Below the pieces are notes generated by a model, which saw nothing but the letters and a program-made list of their open reading frames with translations, searched no databases and was not told the origin of the DNA. A stretch of DNA of 64,000 nucleotides from Pelagibacterium flavum. Its GTDB lineage: Bacteria > Pseudomonadota > Alphaproteobacteria > Rhizobiales > Devosiaceae. The position numbers were made by a program, and so were the translations under genes. The stretch spans positions 3,589,001 through 3,653,000 of the forward strand of contig NZ_CP107716.1 in NCBI RefSeq assembly GCF_025854335.1, given 5' to 3'. Of the stretch, positions 26,701 to 33,909 are shown in pieces (positions within the stretch are counted from its first letter, which is position 1; each line of letters opens with the position of its first letter).

Positions 26701-27374
26701 TCGTCACCTCGACGCAATGCCTTGATGACCCGGAGGCTGCCCTCGAAGATGCCCACCAGAGCGAGGTCCATGCCGATGCCTTCGAGGGCGTTCTTGAAGC
26801 GTCCCTCAATGGCTGAGTCCCCTTCCTCGGCTGCGAGATACTCCGTCACCGGGTTCCTGAGGAACTCGTGCTGTTGGATGAGGTTGGAGAGGCGCTCCTC
26901 GTGAGGGTCGAGGGCGAGGAACCCAGCGAGGGCACCCCGGCCCACCTCCCAAGCACCTCGGGCAACACCGCCTGTGGCCTTGAGAGGTGCCATGAGCTTT
27001 CCAGCCCCGACGAGCCCAGCGCTAAACTGCGAGATGTCGCCCACCACCGAGTTGACCACACTGGCCTCATCGAGCTGCTGGGTGAACGCCTCGTGCTGCT
27101 GGCGGAGCCACGACTTGTCCTCTTGGGCAGGCTCCCCGAAGAAGAAGTCCTTGGTCTGGAAACCCGCCTCCACGACACCCGAGAGGAGCGAATTAGTGAG
27201 CCCAGAAAGACCTCCTGTTCCGATCTCTGGTGTCTCGGTCTCTTGCTCCTCCGTTGGCGCGGTGGCCACGGGTGCGGGCTGCACTGAGGGGCTGCTTGGT
27301 TGAGAGGGAGGAGTGATGCCCTTTGACTGGGCAATCTGCTGGTCGATCTGATCCAGCATCGCTTCGTTAAGCAT
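23757..27374 (-). CDS. Giant phage internal-virion-like protein (1205 aa)
   Basis: A 1205-residue protein. The N-terminus is low-complexity (Pro/Ser/Thr/Glu-rich to about residue 55). The middle is largely helical, with acidic linkers around residues 250-340. Near residues 570-640, KVVDEGTFLLTNNLLWNWTTHAVNTSTNLYMLVARPVEKMIGSMLQ is a long amphipathic to hydrophobic stretch, and another is near 860-900. Size, helical content and position last in a T7-type gene order suggest a gp16-like ejection protein. I see no transglycosylase motif here; that activity lies in the neighbouring gene. A membrane-active ejection role is inference. Confidence 0.65.
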   Translation of the reverse strand: MLNEAMLDQIDQQIAQSKGITPPSQPSSPSVQPAPVATAPTEEQETETPEIGTGGLSGLTNSLLSGVVEAGFQTKDFFFGEPAQEDKSWLRQQHEAFTQQLDEASVVNSVVGDISQFSAGLVGAGKLMAPLKATGGVARGAWEVGRGALAGFLALDPHEERLSNLIQQHEFLRNPVTEYLAAEEGDSAIEGRFKNALEGIGMDLALVGIFEGSLRVIKALRRGDEAAAQEAMREVEELQAQRGTDDQSAMDAIEGRQVQDGPGSAPRTDVEMPEGIPQITVRAGDGMQDGVDVPTGTRNVAEVEIEPVRSDAQAVPLRPQDQRYQPTVKAEDIDIEEIIRGTEADVAAVRQYGSREVAQQAGHAFARANLPWQKLNSTEDVETLVRNVSRSLQEQMGLAKGSTVLTDAKHRLMVEESAELFGHDPEIVMGEIARSGERATHMVADMEAAYIISKKLFEDAAALGTKIRAGMLDEFGGSREAANAELKRRFQAAADMMAQGNAIRSASGRALRRNRREFAITPEDVARFKDIPPEKLAEVLSSTGGDLKKLRETANPAFWRKVVDEGTFLLTNNLLWNWTTHAVNTSTNLYMLVARPVEKMIGSMLQGSRGSAVRRQAAQEFAYTFYSVSDAWKGLVDAFLKADSVLAPYSNEYFEVASRVQQPQIAMKPIKDTWDLFYNGLVAANYKQAGIAAAQGAKAGYRTAVGLPTRSLGAVDEFIKQLRYRAVVQARASVEGVDAGLAGADLHRHIEKRLKEAFTPDGRAIDDKALLEAQVTTFQQDLSVPTWGNFQSVGKTIQNARHNYPPLALILPFVKTPINVLRYATKMTPALNLLQKEYVQMLRGKMGSEAQAHAMGQMALGSMFMATAANLALSGRITGSGPTDYELKKQLMATGWQPYSIVLDGANGEKTYFPIGRFDPIGMPFAMVADLVDMMVTNPGSRKAEGGTVAVAVALANSFSEKTFLMNVNQALDALSNPGTDGQNISKWFGNLGSNLIPGSSAWRNYANQDPYMRDAREWLDRLMAGMPGYSETIPPQRDSFGDPIWRKRGLMTDGDVDLVESEHNRLIFETGNGIRPPSPHHNGVDFRKVTLSDGRNAYDVYQQLVADPGTGTTLKEALARLIASETYQRLVDGDPSVRGTKIAAIMSVVSQFRQAGKAMLLRNYPELRQQLAQSQMDVRSQLQAKQEQSRPEGNLEELLRSMGY

Positions 27375-27389
27375 GGATGTTCCTTGAAG

Positions 27390-30341
27390 TTACGCCCTGA
27401 CGGCGAAGTGTGGGAGGTCTTGGAAGGACTGCCAGTCGGCCCCGATGTCGAGTTCAACACCAAGTTCCGCTGCGGCAGTCCGCATGGCCTCCACGATCTG
27501 CATCTGAAGGTTTCGGTCGAACTTGACGGCACCATTCGGGTCGAGCGGCCAGAGGTCTACGGCATCAGAGTGCCCTTCCTCAGTGGCGAGGTGGTCGCTG
27601 TCCATCGTCTTCGACCAGCCCCACTCCATGGCCTTACGCTGGAGGTCCTCATCACGGAGCCCAGAGCCGACCACGAAGTCCACCCCAGCAATCTCCTGAG
27701 CCCTACGGACCACCGAGGCCAGCGTGGGGTTGATGGTCGCAAGGTTGGCCTCGTGGTTGCCGACCGGATCGTGGTTCCATTCAAGGAAACGGGGCCGCTC
27801 CCAGTCCTCAATGTTGGCATAGGCCACGTTGGGTTCGGAGGTCACTTGGTCGATGGCATCAAGGGCTGCATTGCCGGACCCGTTACGCATGGCCGCGAAG
27901 GCTGACATCAGGCCGTTGGTATCGGTCCCGACTCGCTGTCCCTCGTAGGCCCCCATTCCGGTGGCGAGGGGGAGTGACGCCCACTCGTAGGCGAGGTTGT
28001 CTTGGAACTGCTCATCGCTGAGCCTCCCTGCCTCCCATTCGGAAAGCCCACGCCGTTCGAGGAGGACGAGCGCAAGCCGATCCTGAAGCTCGGGGTTGAA
28101 CTTCATGTCATCGGTTAGGCCCAGCTCACGCTTCAGCCCCCGAAGGGTCGTCCTGATGATTTGGTAGCGACCAACAGCCGAGGAGTCCCATTCGTTGTCG
28201 GGATCGCGGAGCATCTGGGTCTGGAGCTGATCGATCTCCCCAAGCGTCATGTTCGTCAGGTCTACGTCAGCGCCTCGGCCTCCCGAGCGTACACCATCCA
28301 CCAAGATGCCGTAGCCGAGGGTCTCGTTGTAGGCGTCTTGCCGGTCTGTCCCCTCAGTGTGGCCGATAAGGTCGAGGAGTGGTGCTCTGCTTTGGACCTC
28401 TGGTGTTTGAGAATAGGTACTTGAGCTGGTCGGCTGGAAGATGTCCGGGTTGGCCTGAGATTGTGGTGCTGGAGGAGGAGGGGGCGTGGGAAGGTCGGAC
28501 GGAAGGTCCAGGCTGCGCCTTGTGTACTGCCAAACAAAGTCCCGATATTGCTCCGGTGTTACGCCAGCGTCTTCCGCCCGCTGCTCGATGATGAGCCGAG
28601 ATGTCTCGTCAATCTGATCGAGGTCAGGGGGAGCCTCTCCCGAGAAGATGGTTACCGTGCGCTGTGCTTCCTCCGCCATTTCACCCACGGTTCTTCCGGC
28701 CTGGACACCTGGTTCCTCGGCTTGCGGCTCAGTGGGGGATGCTGGCTGGGGGTCCTGAAGCATTTCTGACGCTGTACCGGCCATCTCGTTGGCTGCTGCT
28801 TCCTGCTCGGCCCTTTGGGCATCGGCATCTGCTTGCGAGGTATAGGTACGCTCTTGCTGGTCGATACGTCTGAAGATGATCTCTGCGACCTCGTTAATGC
28901 GCTGCTCCCGCTCGAAAGCTGTGGCATCGGGATTGTCGATGACCCATTCAAGCAGCATGTTCTCGAAGTCTCTGGTCGCCTCGATCCCCTCATCCGTGAG
29001 ACCATCGGGCGCAAACATCTCATCCCAGTCCGTGGGCATTGTCCTTTCTTTGATTGTCGCAAGGTAGCGACGTGCGGTCTGGGTCCCGAGGATACCCGCC
29101 AGTGCTTCCTCTCGCCGGTTCGCTCGGTCTAGGAGGGTCCTGAAAGTCTGGGGGTCCTTGATAATCCCGTCCGCTGCCCACTCCAGAATATCCGAGGCAG
29201 TTGCTCCTTCCTGAATTGCTCTTTCGATTATGAGCAAGTCCGCAGGGTCTTCCCGTGTCGAGTCGTTGAGGAGGGTGTTCCGCGCTTGGGCCAACTTGGT
29301 GCGGGCTTCAGGATCATAGATGGACCACTGCTGGATGACCTCTTCGGGAATTTCCGCGTTGGGGTCCTCCGCAAGGGCATCCATCACGCCTCGGACAATG
29401 GCGTTCTCGTGAGCCTCATCCTCCGCCTCCTGACGGGCCGCCTCATCGGTCATGCGACGACGAGCTTCGACTTCAAGTGCGTCTATGGTGTTGGCCTTGA
29501 TGTCCCGATACTCAGGGAGCGAGGAAAGGGCCACATCGTAGCCGGGGAGCGTCTCGTCCAACAGCTCAAGGAGCATCGGGTCGCCGTGCTCGATGGCCTT
29601 CGCCGCGATGGCTGCCACGAGTTGCTTGTCGTAGTCGTTCCGCCTGATGCCCGAGCCAAGTGCCTGCTCACGCTCAGCCAAGATGTCAGACATCAAGGCG
29701 TCATAGTCGGTGCCCGTTTCGAGGGTCACACCTTGGATGGAGGCGTGGTCGATCATATCCCCGACGACTGCCGCACGGGTGCCCACGTGGTCGTTGTAGA
29801 TCGTGTTGGCGCGGTCGGTGGAGTACGTCTGGTAGGCCGACTCCGTGAGGGCCTCAATGTGGGGGTTTAGTCCAGCCAGAATGTAGGGATCATCGGTGGT
29901 GATGTGGGTAGAGATGAAGTCGGACAGGAAGGTATCGAACGCCTCGGGGTCATCGCTGTTGCGACCTTCCCAGGTGGCGTACTCGGTGTTGAACTGCTCC
30001 CGGAGCCGGACCCCCATGTGGTTGCCCTGGGTAGTCTTGTAGCTCTCCATGAAGATCGGAGAGGCATTGGCGGGGACCGCACCAGTGGCTACGGCCTCGG
30101 CCCAGCCCGCTTGGTTATTGCGGTTGAACGCTGCCTCGCCTCGAACGGCATCGGCCTTGTCCTGCTCCTGCTCACGCTTCTGGAGCCACGTCTTGAGCCC
30201 AGTGTCGAACGCTGCGAGACCCTGAGCGACATCGTGTAGCGAGGAGCGGGAAGGCTCGGCGGGGCGGACATAACTCTCGACGGGAGAGGCTACCGGGCGA
30301 AGTGGTGTTGCTTGAATTTCGGGTGTGGGTGTTCTGGCCAT
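27390..30341 (-). CDS. Internal-virion-like protein with C-terminal muramidase-like and M15 peptidase domains (983 aa)
   Basis: The first 600 residues are helical and Glu/Gln/Ala-rich, like an inner-core protein (MARTPTPEIQATPLR, later TYTSQADADAQRAEQEAAANEMAG). A muramidase-like domain starts near residue 655: LLDLIGHTEGTDRQDAYNETLGYG, then SAVGRYQII. From about residue 875, VVGSGLRDEDLQ, DSDHLATEEGHSDAVDLWP and DLPHFAV carry the His/Asp/His zinc ligands of M15 (VanY/CwlK-like) peptidases. One protein could therefore cut both glycan strands and peptide stems during DNA entry. ATG 30341 has AAGG upstream; the next gene starts 15 bases after its stop. Confidence 0.78.
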   Translation of the reverse strand: MARTPTPEIQATPLRPVASPVESYVRPAEPSRSSLHDVAQGLAAFDTGLKTWLQKREQEQDKADAVRGEAAFNRNNQAGWAEAVATGAVPANASPIFMESYKTTQGNHMGVRLREQFNTEYATWEGRNSDDPEAFDTFLSDFISTHITTDDPYILAGLNPHIEALTESAYQTYSTDRANTIYNDHVGTRAAVVGDMIDHASIQGVTLETGTDYDALMSDILAEREQALGSGIRRNDYDKQLVAAIAAKAIEHGDPMLLELLDETLPGYDVALSSLPEYRDIKANTIDALEVEARRRMTDEAARQEAEDEAHENAIVRGVMDALAEDPNAEIPEEVIQQWSIYDPEARTKLAQARNTLLNDSTREDPADLLIIERAIQEGATASDILEWAADGIIKDPQTFRTLLDRANRREEALAGILGTQTARRYLATIKERTMPTDWDEMFAPDGLTDEGIEATRDFENMLLEWVIDNPDATAFEREQRINEVAEIIFRRIDQQERTYTSQADADAQRAEQEAAANEMAGTASEMLQDPQPASPTEPQAEEPGVQAGRTVGEMAEEAQRTVTIFSGEAPPDLDQIDETSRLIIEQRAEDAGVTPEQYRDFVWQYTRRSLDLPSDLPTPPPPPAPQSQANPDIFQPTSSSTYSQTPEVQSRAPLLDLIGHTEGTDRQDAYNETLGYGILVDGVRSGGRGADVDLTNMTLGEIDQLQTQMLRDPDNEWDSSAVGRYQIIRTTLRGLKRELGLTDDMKFNPELQDRLALVLLERRGLSEWEAGRLSDEQFQDNLAYEWASLPLATGMGAYEGQRVGTDTNGLMSAFAAMRNGSGNAALDAIDQVTSEPNVAYANIEDWERPRFLEWNHDPVGNHEANLATINPTLASVVRRAQEIAGVDFVVGSGLRDEDLQRKAMEWGWSKTMDSDHLATEEGHSDAVDLWPLDPNGAVKFDRNLQMQIVEAMRTAAAELGVELDIGADWQSFQDLPHFAVRA

Positions 30342-30440
30342 ATGAAACCTTGATTGGACAAAGCGGTATCGCCTCCCGGCCCGTGCAGGCGGACTGGGAG
30401 TGGTGCTGCTTGATGTTTGAGGGTGGGGGAGCTGTTGAGC

Positions 30441-30989
30441 CTAGAAGGACTCGGTGTCGTCGCTTGGAAGGCCGACCTTCAGCTCTTGAACGTGGGGATC
30501 GAGGATGGGCTGACCGGAGGCAACCACCTCCATGGCCCAACCCCCGGAGAGTGTCTGGGCGAACTCGGACGTTTGACGTGCGCGGCGGTGGCCCCACGGG
30601 GATTTCGAGGCCGCTTCAGGGTGGATCGTGATACGGCCATCCTCCTGAGCCTGCTTCAAATGCTCCAGCATCATCCGCGCTTCAGGTGTGCTTGCACGTG
30701 GCCATCCTGCATGGAGCCGATCCGCGTAAACGATCAGTTTCTTTTCACCAAGGCGCTGGTCGATGACGAATTGCAACAAGGCGGCCTCCAACAGGCGGCA
30801 GTCGGTGGAGTATCCGGCCAGCCAAAGGTCGATAACACCGTTGCCTCCCCACAGGACGGCCCCCACGCCACCGGGGTAAACCGGGCTGACCGTTTCGTCT
30901 GGCCGAAGGTGAGTGGACTCGATGATTACGCGGAGGGTGTCGGCGCTTCGTATTTCGTTGGGGTCTAGTTCGATGGGTTGGCGGCTCAA
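30441..30989 (-). CDS. Hypothetical protein, paralogue of the 33182-33745 gene (RNase H-like fold?)
   Basis: A 182-residue soluble protein with a TTG start supported by AAAGGA six bases upstream. The core GAVLWGGNGVIDLWLAGYSTDCRLLEAALLQFVIDQRLGEKKLIVYADRL matches, block for block, GAIVWGSG, LWLGGY, LIDHHARGSKLVVHTKGL in the gene at 33182. The pattern of a beta-hairpin, an acidic helix and a beta-strand ending in an acidic residue resembles RNase HI, but the catalytic set looks incomplete. The two paralogues bracket the polymerase-like gene. Confidence 0.6.
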   Translation of the reverse strand: MSRQPIELDPNEIRSADTLRVIIESTHLRPDETVSPVYPGGVGAVLWGGNGVIDLWLAGYSTDCRLLEAALLQFVIDQRLGEKKLIVYADRLHAGWPRASTPEARMMLEHLKQAQEDGRITIHPEAASKSPWGHRRARQTSEFAQTLSGGWAMEVVASGQPILDPHVQELKVGLPSDDTESF

Positions 30990-31025
30990 GGTTGGTTGTC
31001 CTTTCGTGTTTGGGAGGGGTGGCGA

Positions 31026-31340
31026 TCAGTCGTCGCCCAGCATTGTGTTCCTCCAGGTTTGGGTGACCTTGAGCGGGCCGGGACGGCGGACCTTTATGCA
31101 GCCGACATCGCCTGGACTTGGCGTCACAGTCTCCACGCGGATGAAGTCATCACTACTGCACCGAGAGCATGGGAAGGGGACCGCAAGGGCTGGTCGGGAT
31201 TCGCCCAATAGTTTCGCCAGGTCGGACGCTAGGTAGAAGATCGTACGGTTACAGCTTCCACAGCGCACCTTGATGAGCTGCCCATCGGCGGCAGCCTGGC
31301 CCAGTGAGTAATATTCGTTGGAACGGCGTCGGGCTCCCAT
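31026..31340 (-). CDS. Small zinc-ribbon protein
   Basis: A 104-residue protein with two CxxC pairs (RCGSCNRT near residue 28 and PCSRCSSD near residue 58), the spacing of a zinc ribbon. The rest is basic and beta-rich (CIKVRRPGPLKVTQTWRN). ATG 31340 has an AAAGGAG site; a longer frame to 31637 lacks coding character. Such proteins in phages often bind DNA or RNA polymerase. Function is unknown. Confidence 0.72.
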   Translation of the reverse strand: MGARRRSNEYYSLGQAAADGQLIKVRCGSCNRTIFYLASDLAKLLGESRPALAVPFPCSRCSSDDFIRVETVTPSPGDVGCIKVRRPGPLKVTQTWRNTMLGDD

Positions 31341-31856
31341 CAGAGACTCCTTTCTGCTACCTTTTACGAGGAGAACGAAAAGAGAACAATGGGTGACGGC
31401 GTGGACGGAATGCTTGGAGTTGGCATCAGGTTGTATCGTGGGGCTGGGGCATGTTGTTCTGGCCTGCATGTTGGCATTGCGTTTTCCATCGGACTTAAAA
31501 ACCAATGGGAGGAGACCCCAAAACACCCCCGTTACCTCCTCAACCAATAACGGAAACCCTGAGATCGGTAACAGAAGTCTGGCCCCAGGTTTCGCGACTT
31601 GGAGAGTGGGGAGGAGTGGGACGTGAGGTGGTGACATCGAGGAAGGGAGAGGTTCACAGACCCCTCATCCCCTATCAGCTCAAAGGAGGAGCTTGGTGTC
31701 TTACCGGTACAGGTAGTCAGTCACTCTGAGCACAGACGTAGAGCTGAGCATTAAGCTATGTGCTTCAAGTGATGGAGGAGATGGAGGTCTAAACAATCCT
31801 CCCATCCTTCAGGTCTTAACACTTGGAGGGACACAGAGAGGGGCATAGGGGGGGAG
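31341..31856. other. 516-base gene-free stretch between zinc-ribbon and polymerase-like genes
   Basis: No convincing coding frame is visible on either strand. It contains GTTACC/GGTAAC inverted copies (31531 and 31566 areas), several GGAGG-like runs, and the sequence GTGGTGACATCGAGGAA (near 31630), which nearly repeats GTGGTGACATTGAGGAA near 22300. It may hold phage promoters, a transcript leader or an origin. Confidence 0.45.
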
Positions 31857-33185
31857 TTAGCGAACATAGTTCTTTATCGATACGATAAGCGGCTTCCCTA
31901 GGACATGTTCCGACACTTCGCCCATCGTTGCTGCACACTCCTCAATGCATTTCGACTGGGCGATCAGACCGTCATGAAGCGGCAGTGCAACCACACCGCG
32001 AGAGATGAGGCGGAGCAATACCTCGACCATGATGCTGCTCTCGATGAACATCAGCTTCATGCCGGTCCCACGGCCAAACAGGTGGGCAATAGCAGGATGC
32101 TTCCGTGACATCGCCTCTTGGACCTTACGACCTGTCCAGCCCTCCAGGCGGAGATGCTCCAAGGACTCGGGCAGTTGACGCATTGGGCCGTTCTTGCAGA
32201 GCAGCGCCGACATGGCTGCCTTCGTGTCCTCCCGCGCGAGACCATCCACTGAGTATGGGTCGCCAGGTGGCAACTCGATGCCAGCCTCAGCGTAACAAGC
32301 CTGAACGAAAAAGCCGCTGAAGTCGGCCTCGGCTACAGGGTGACTATCGATTGTGATACGTCCCCGCTGCTCCTTGCGGAGATATTCCCAGAAGCCATCA
32401 TATAGCCGACCGTGACGATCAAACCTTGGCGGGTCCTGTGGATGCTCGATCTGAAAACGCCGGGTGAGATGGACGAGCGGCTGCTGCTTGCCGTCGAACT
32501 TAATGTCCACTGAGCCAAGAGCTGTGTTGATGGCTGCCATCTCTGTTCGCATCAGTCTGGTTTCATCGGTGTCCTCGTACTCGACCAGAACCTTGGGCTT
32601 TTTCTCCCAATGTCGCCGTTTGTTAGTGGTCGGCTCAGGGGCTTTCAGGATGACCGTCTCGGCACCGGGGAGCCTCGTCAGCGGCAGCGGCACACCACCC
32701 GGAGCAAGGTCCCGAGCCAATGAAAAGGTCGGCCATATGGTCGTCCTACCGCCTCTGCGAGACCCTCGCTGTCTGGTAATCAATCCGAGGCTCTCCATCT
32801 CGTCCACGACCTTGAGGAGAACCTCTTGGGGCTGGGCCTGCCTATGGTAGCGGGTGGGGCGGAGCTTGCCGTTTATGTAGACCCTCGTACCCGTCTTCTT
32901 GGCTGATATTGCGATGCCCGCTTCGTTCCGTCCCAATGATTGGAGCACTGCGAGGTTTGCCATAACGTTGGCCAGGGTGTCGCGGCGACGTTGCGTGGCG
33001 TCTGAGCGTTGCCGCTTTGGACGAGGGCATGATGCCTCCATCAGTTCGAAGACCTCGTTGACCAGAGCCTCGAAGTCCTCACCCAATGGCACGAGCCAGG
33101 GATCATGATGCAGGTCGTCCCGCCGTTGGGAGGGTACCGAGGCCACCCGACGTTTGGTCCTAGGTGGAGCCTCAAGGGTTGTCAT
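31857..33185 (-). CDS. Compact protein with family-A polymerase-like palm motifs
   Basis: A 442-residue protein. The N-terminal 200 residues are basic, with a possible winged helix (VLLKVVDEMESLGLITRQRGSRRGGRTTIWPTF). The C-terminal half shows the ordered motifs of the PolA/T7-RNAP palm: motif A EADFSGFF (near 283), DPYSVDG, motif B-like R-x3-K-x10-NG (EDTKAAMSALLCKNG, near 320-331), KHPAIAHLF, and motif C LPLHDGLI (near 400). No exonuclease domain is seen. ATG 33185 overlaps the upstream stop by four bases (ATGA). I infer a nucleic-acid polymerase or primase-like replication protein. Confidence 0.55.
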   Translation of the reverse strand: MTTLEAPPRTKRRVASVPSQRRDDLHHDPWLVPLGEDFEALVNEVFELMEASCPRPKRQRSDATQRRRDTLANVMANLAVLQSLGRNEAGIAISAKKTGTRVYINGKLRPTRYHRQAQPQEVLLKVVDEMESLGLITRQRGSRRGGRTTIWPTFSLARDLAPGGVPLPLTRLPGAETVILKAPEPTTNKRRHWEKKPKVLVEYEDTDETRLMRTEMAAINTALGSVDIKFDGKQQPLVHLTRRFQIEHPQDPPRFDRHGRLYDGFWEYLRKEQRGRITIDSHPVAEADFSGFFVQACYAEAGIELPPGDPYSVDGLAREDTKAAMSALLCKNGPMRQLPESLEHLRLEGWTGRKVQEAMSRKHPAIAHLFGRGTGMKLMFIESSIMVEVLLRLISRGVVALPLHDGLIAQSKCIEECAATMGEVSEHVLGKPLIVSIKNYVR

Positions 33186-33745
33186 GCAACAGGTTCCTCT
33201 TCCCAGCTCCTCACGACCACATGCCAATCTGGATGGTCATCCCTGAGGTCGAGGAAATGGTCCCTGAGCCTAGCCACCTCGGGCAGACCTGCTCGGGCAA
33301 CTTCTCGTGCTGCCTGAAGGCCGCCGTATACCCAGTCCACCGGGTTGACGACGAGCTGCTTTTCGCGCCTCGCCTCCGCTAGGGGCTTCATCAAGTGAAA
33401 GCCCTTCATCGGCTTTCCGGCGCTGGTGAGGCCTCCACGTTTGGCAGCCTGGATGGTATGGTTCAAAGGCGCTTGTAGCCCCTTGGTGTGGACAACGAGC
33501 TTGCTCCCACGGGCATGGTGGTCGATGAGGTGCTGGACCATCTCAGCACGAAGGAAGTCATCAACGGAAGCGTAGCCGCCGAGCCATAGAGCGTCCTTTC
33601 GGCCACTCCCCCATACGATGGCTCCAACGCATATTGCGTCACCGTCATGCTCGGTGGTCAGGATGGCGCGGGCCTTGGTCTCATCAGCCACGTCAGGTGG
33701 CGTGAAGTCTTCAGGGACTTGTGGTGGCATCATATCCTCAGTCAT
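33182..33745 (-). CDS. Hypothetical protein, paralogue of the 30441-30989 gene (RNase H-like fold?)
   Basis: A 187-residue protein sharing the G-x-WG, LWL-GY, LID and KL-V blocks with the 182-residue gene (here GAIVWGSGRKDALWLGGYAS). A C-terminal extension (WVYGGLQAAREVARAGLPEVARLRDHFLDLRDDHPDW) is unique. ATG 33745 is chosen, though Met5 or Met6 (33733, 33730) have a slightly better GAGGA spacing. It is translationally coupled to the palm protein by a four-base overlap, which hints at a joint role in nucleic-acid processing. Confidence 0.62.
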   Translation of the reverse strand: MTEDMMPPQVPEDFTPPDVADETKARAILTTEHDGDAICVGAIVWGSGRKDALWLGGYASVDDFLRAEMVQHLIDHHARGSKLVVHTKGLQAPLNHTIQAAKRGGLTSAGKPMKGFHLMKPLAEARREKQLVVNPVDWVYGGLQAAREVARAGLPEVARLRDHFLDLRDDHPDWHVVVRSWEEEPVA

Positions 33746-33881
33746 CGCGTTGTGGTTGCGCAAGCAATTCGGAGGCGGCCATTGATGGGATACGACGCTC
33801 GACACCTCAAACAATAGCGCAGCGTAACTCGCCCCCAAATGACCGACGACTTGTTGCGAACGGTTCTCGTTTATCCTTTGG

Positions 33882-33892
33882 GAGGGAGTTAG
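33882..33892 (-). promoter_or_regulatory. GAGGGAGTTAG motif between RNA polymerase and next gene
   Basis: Minus-strand CTAACTCCCTC is identical to the copy at 36487-36497 upstream of the RNA polymerase gene. Both are preceded on the minus strand by GCCACAC. A near copy (GGGGGAGTTAG) ends at 31860. It is a candidate promoter, terminator or processing site of the element. Confidence 0.4.
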
Positions 33893-33909
33893 TGTGGCGA
33901 GTGGCCGGA

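Noticed and set aside
31341..31637. N-terminal extension of the zinc-ribbon gene
   Set aside because: Composition changes abruptly, no coding character, and the internal ATG at 31340 has a strong ribosome site.
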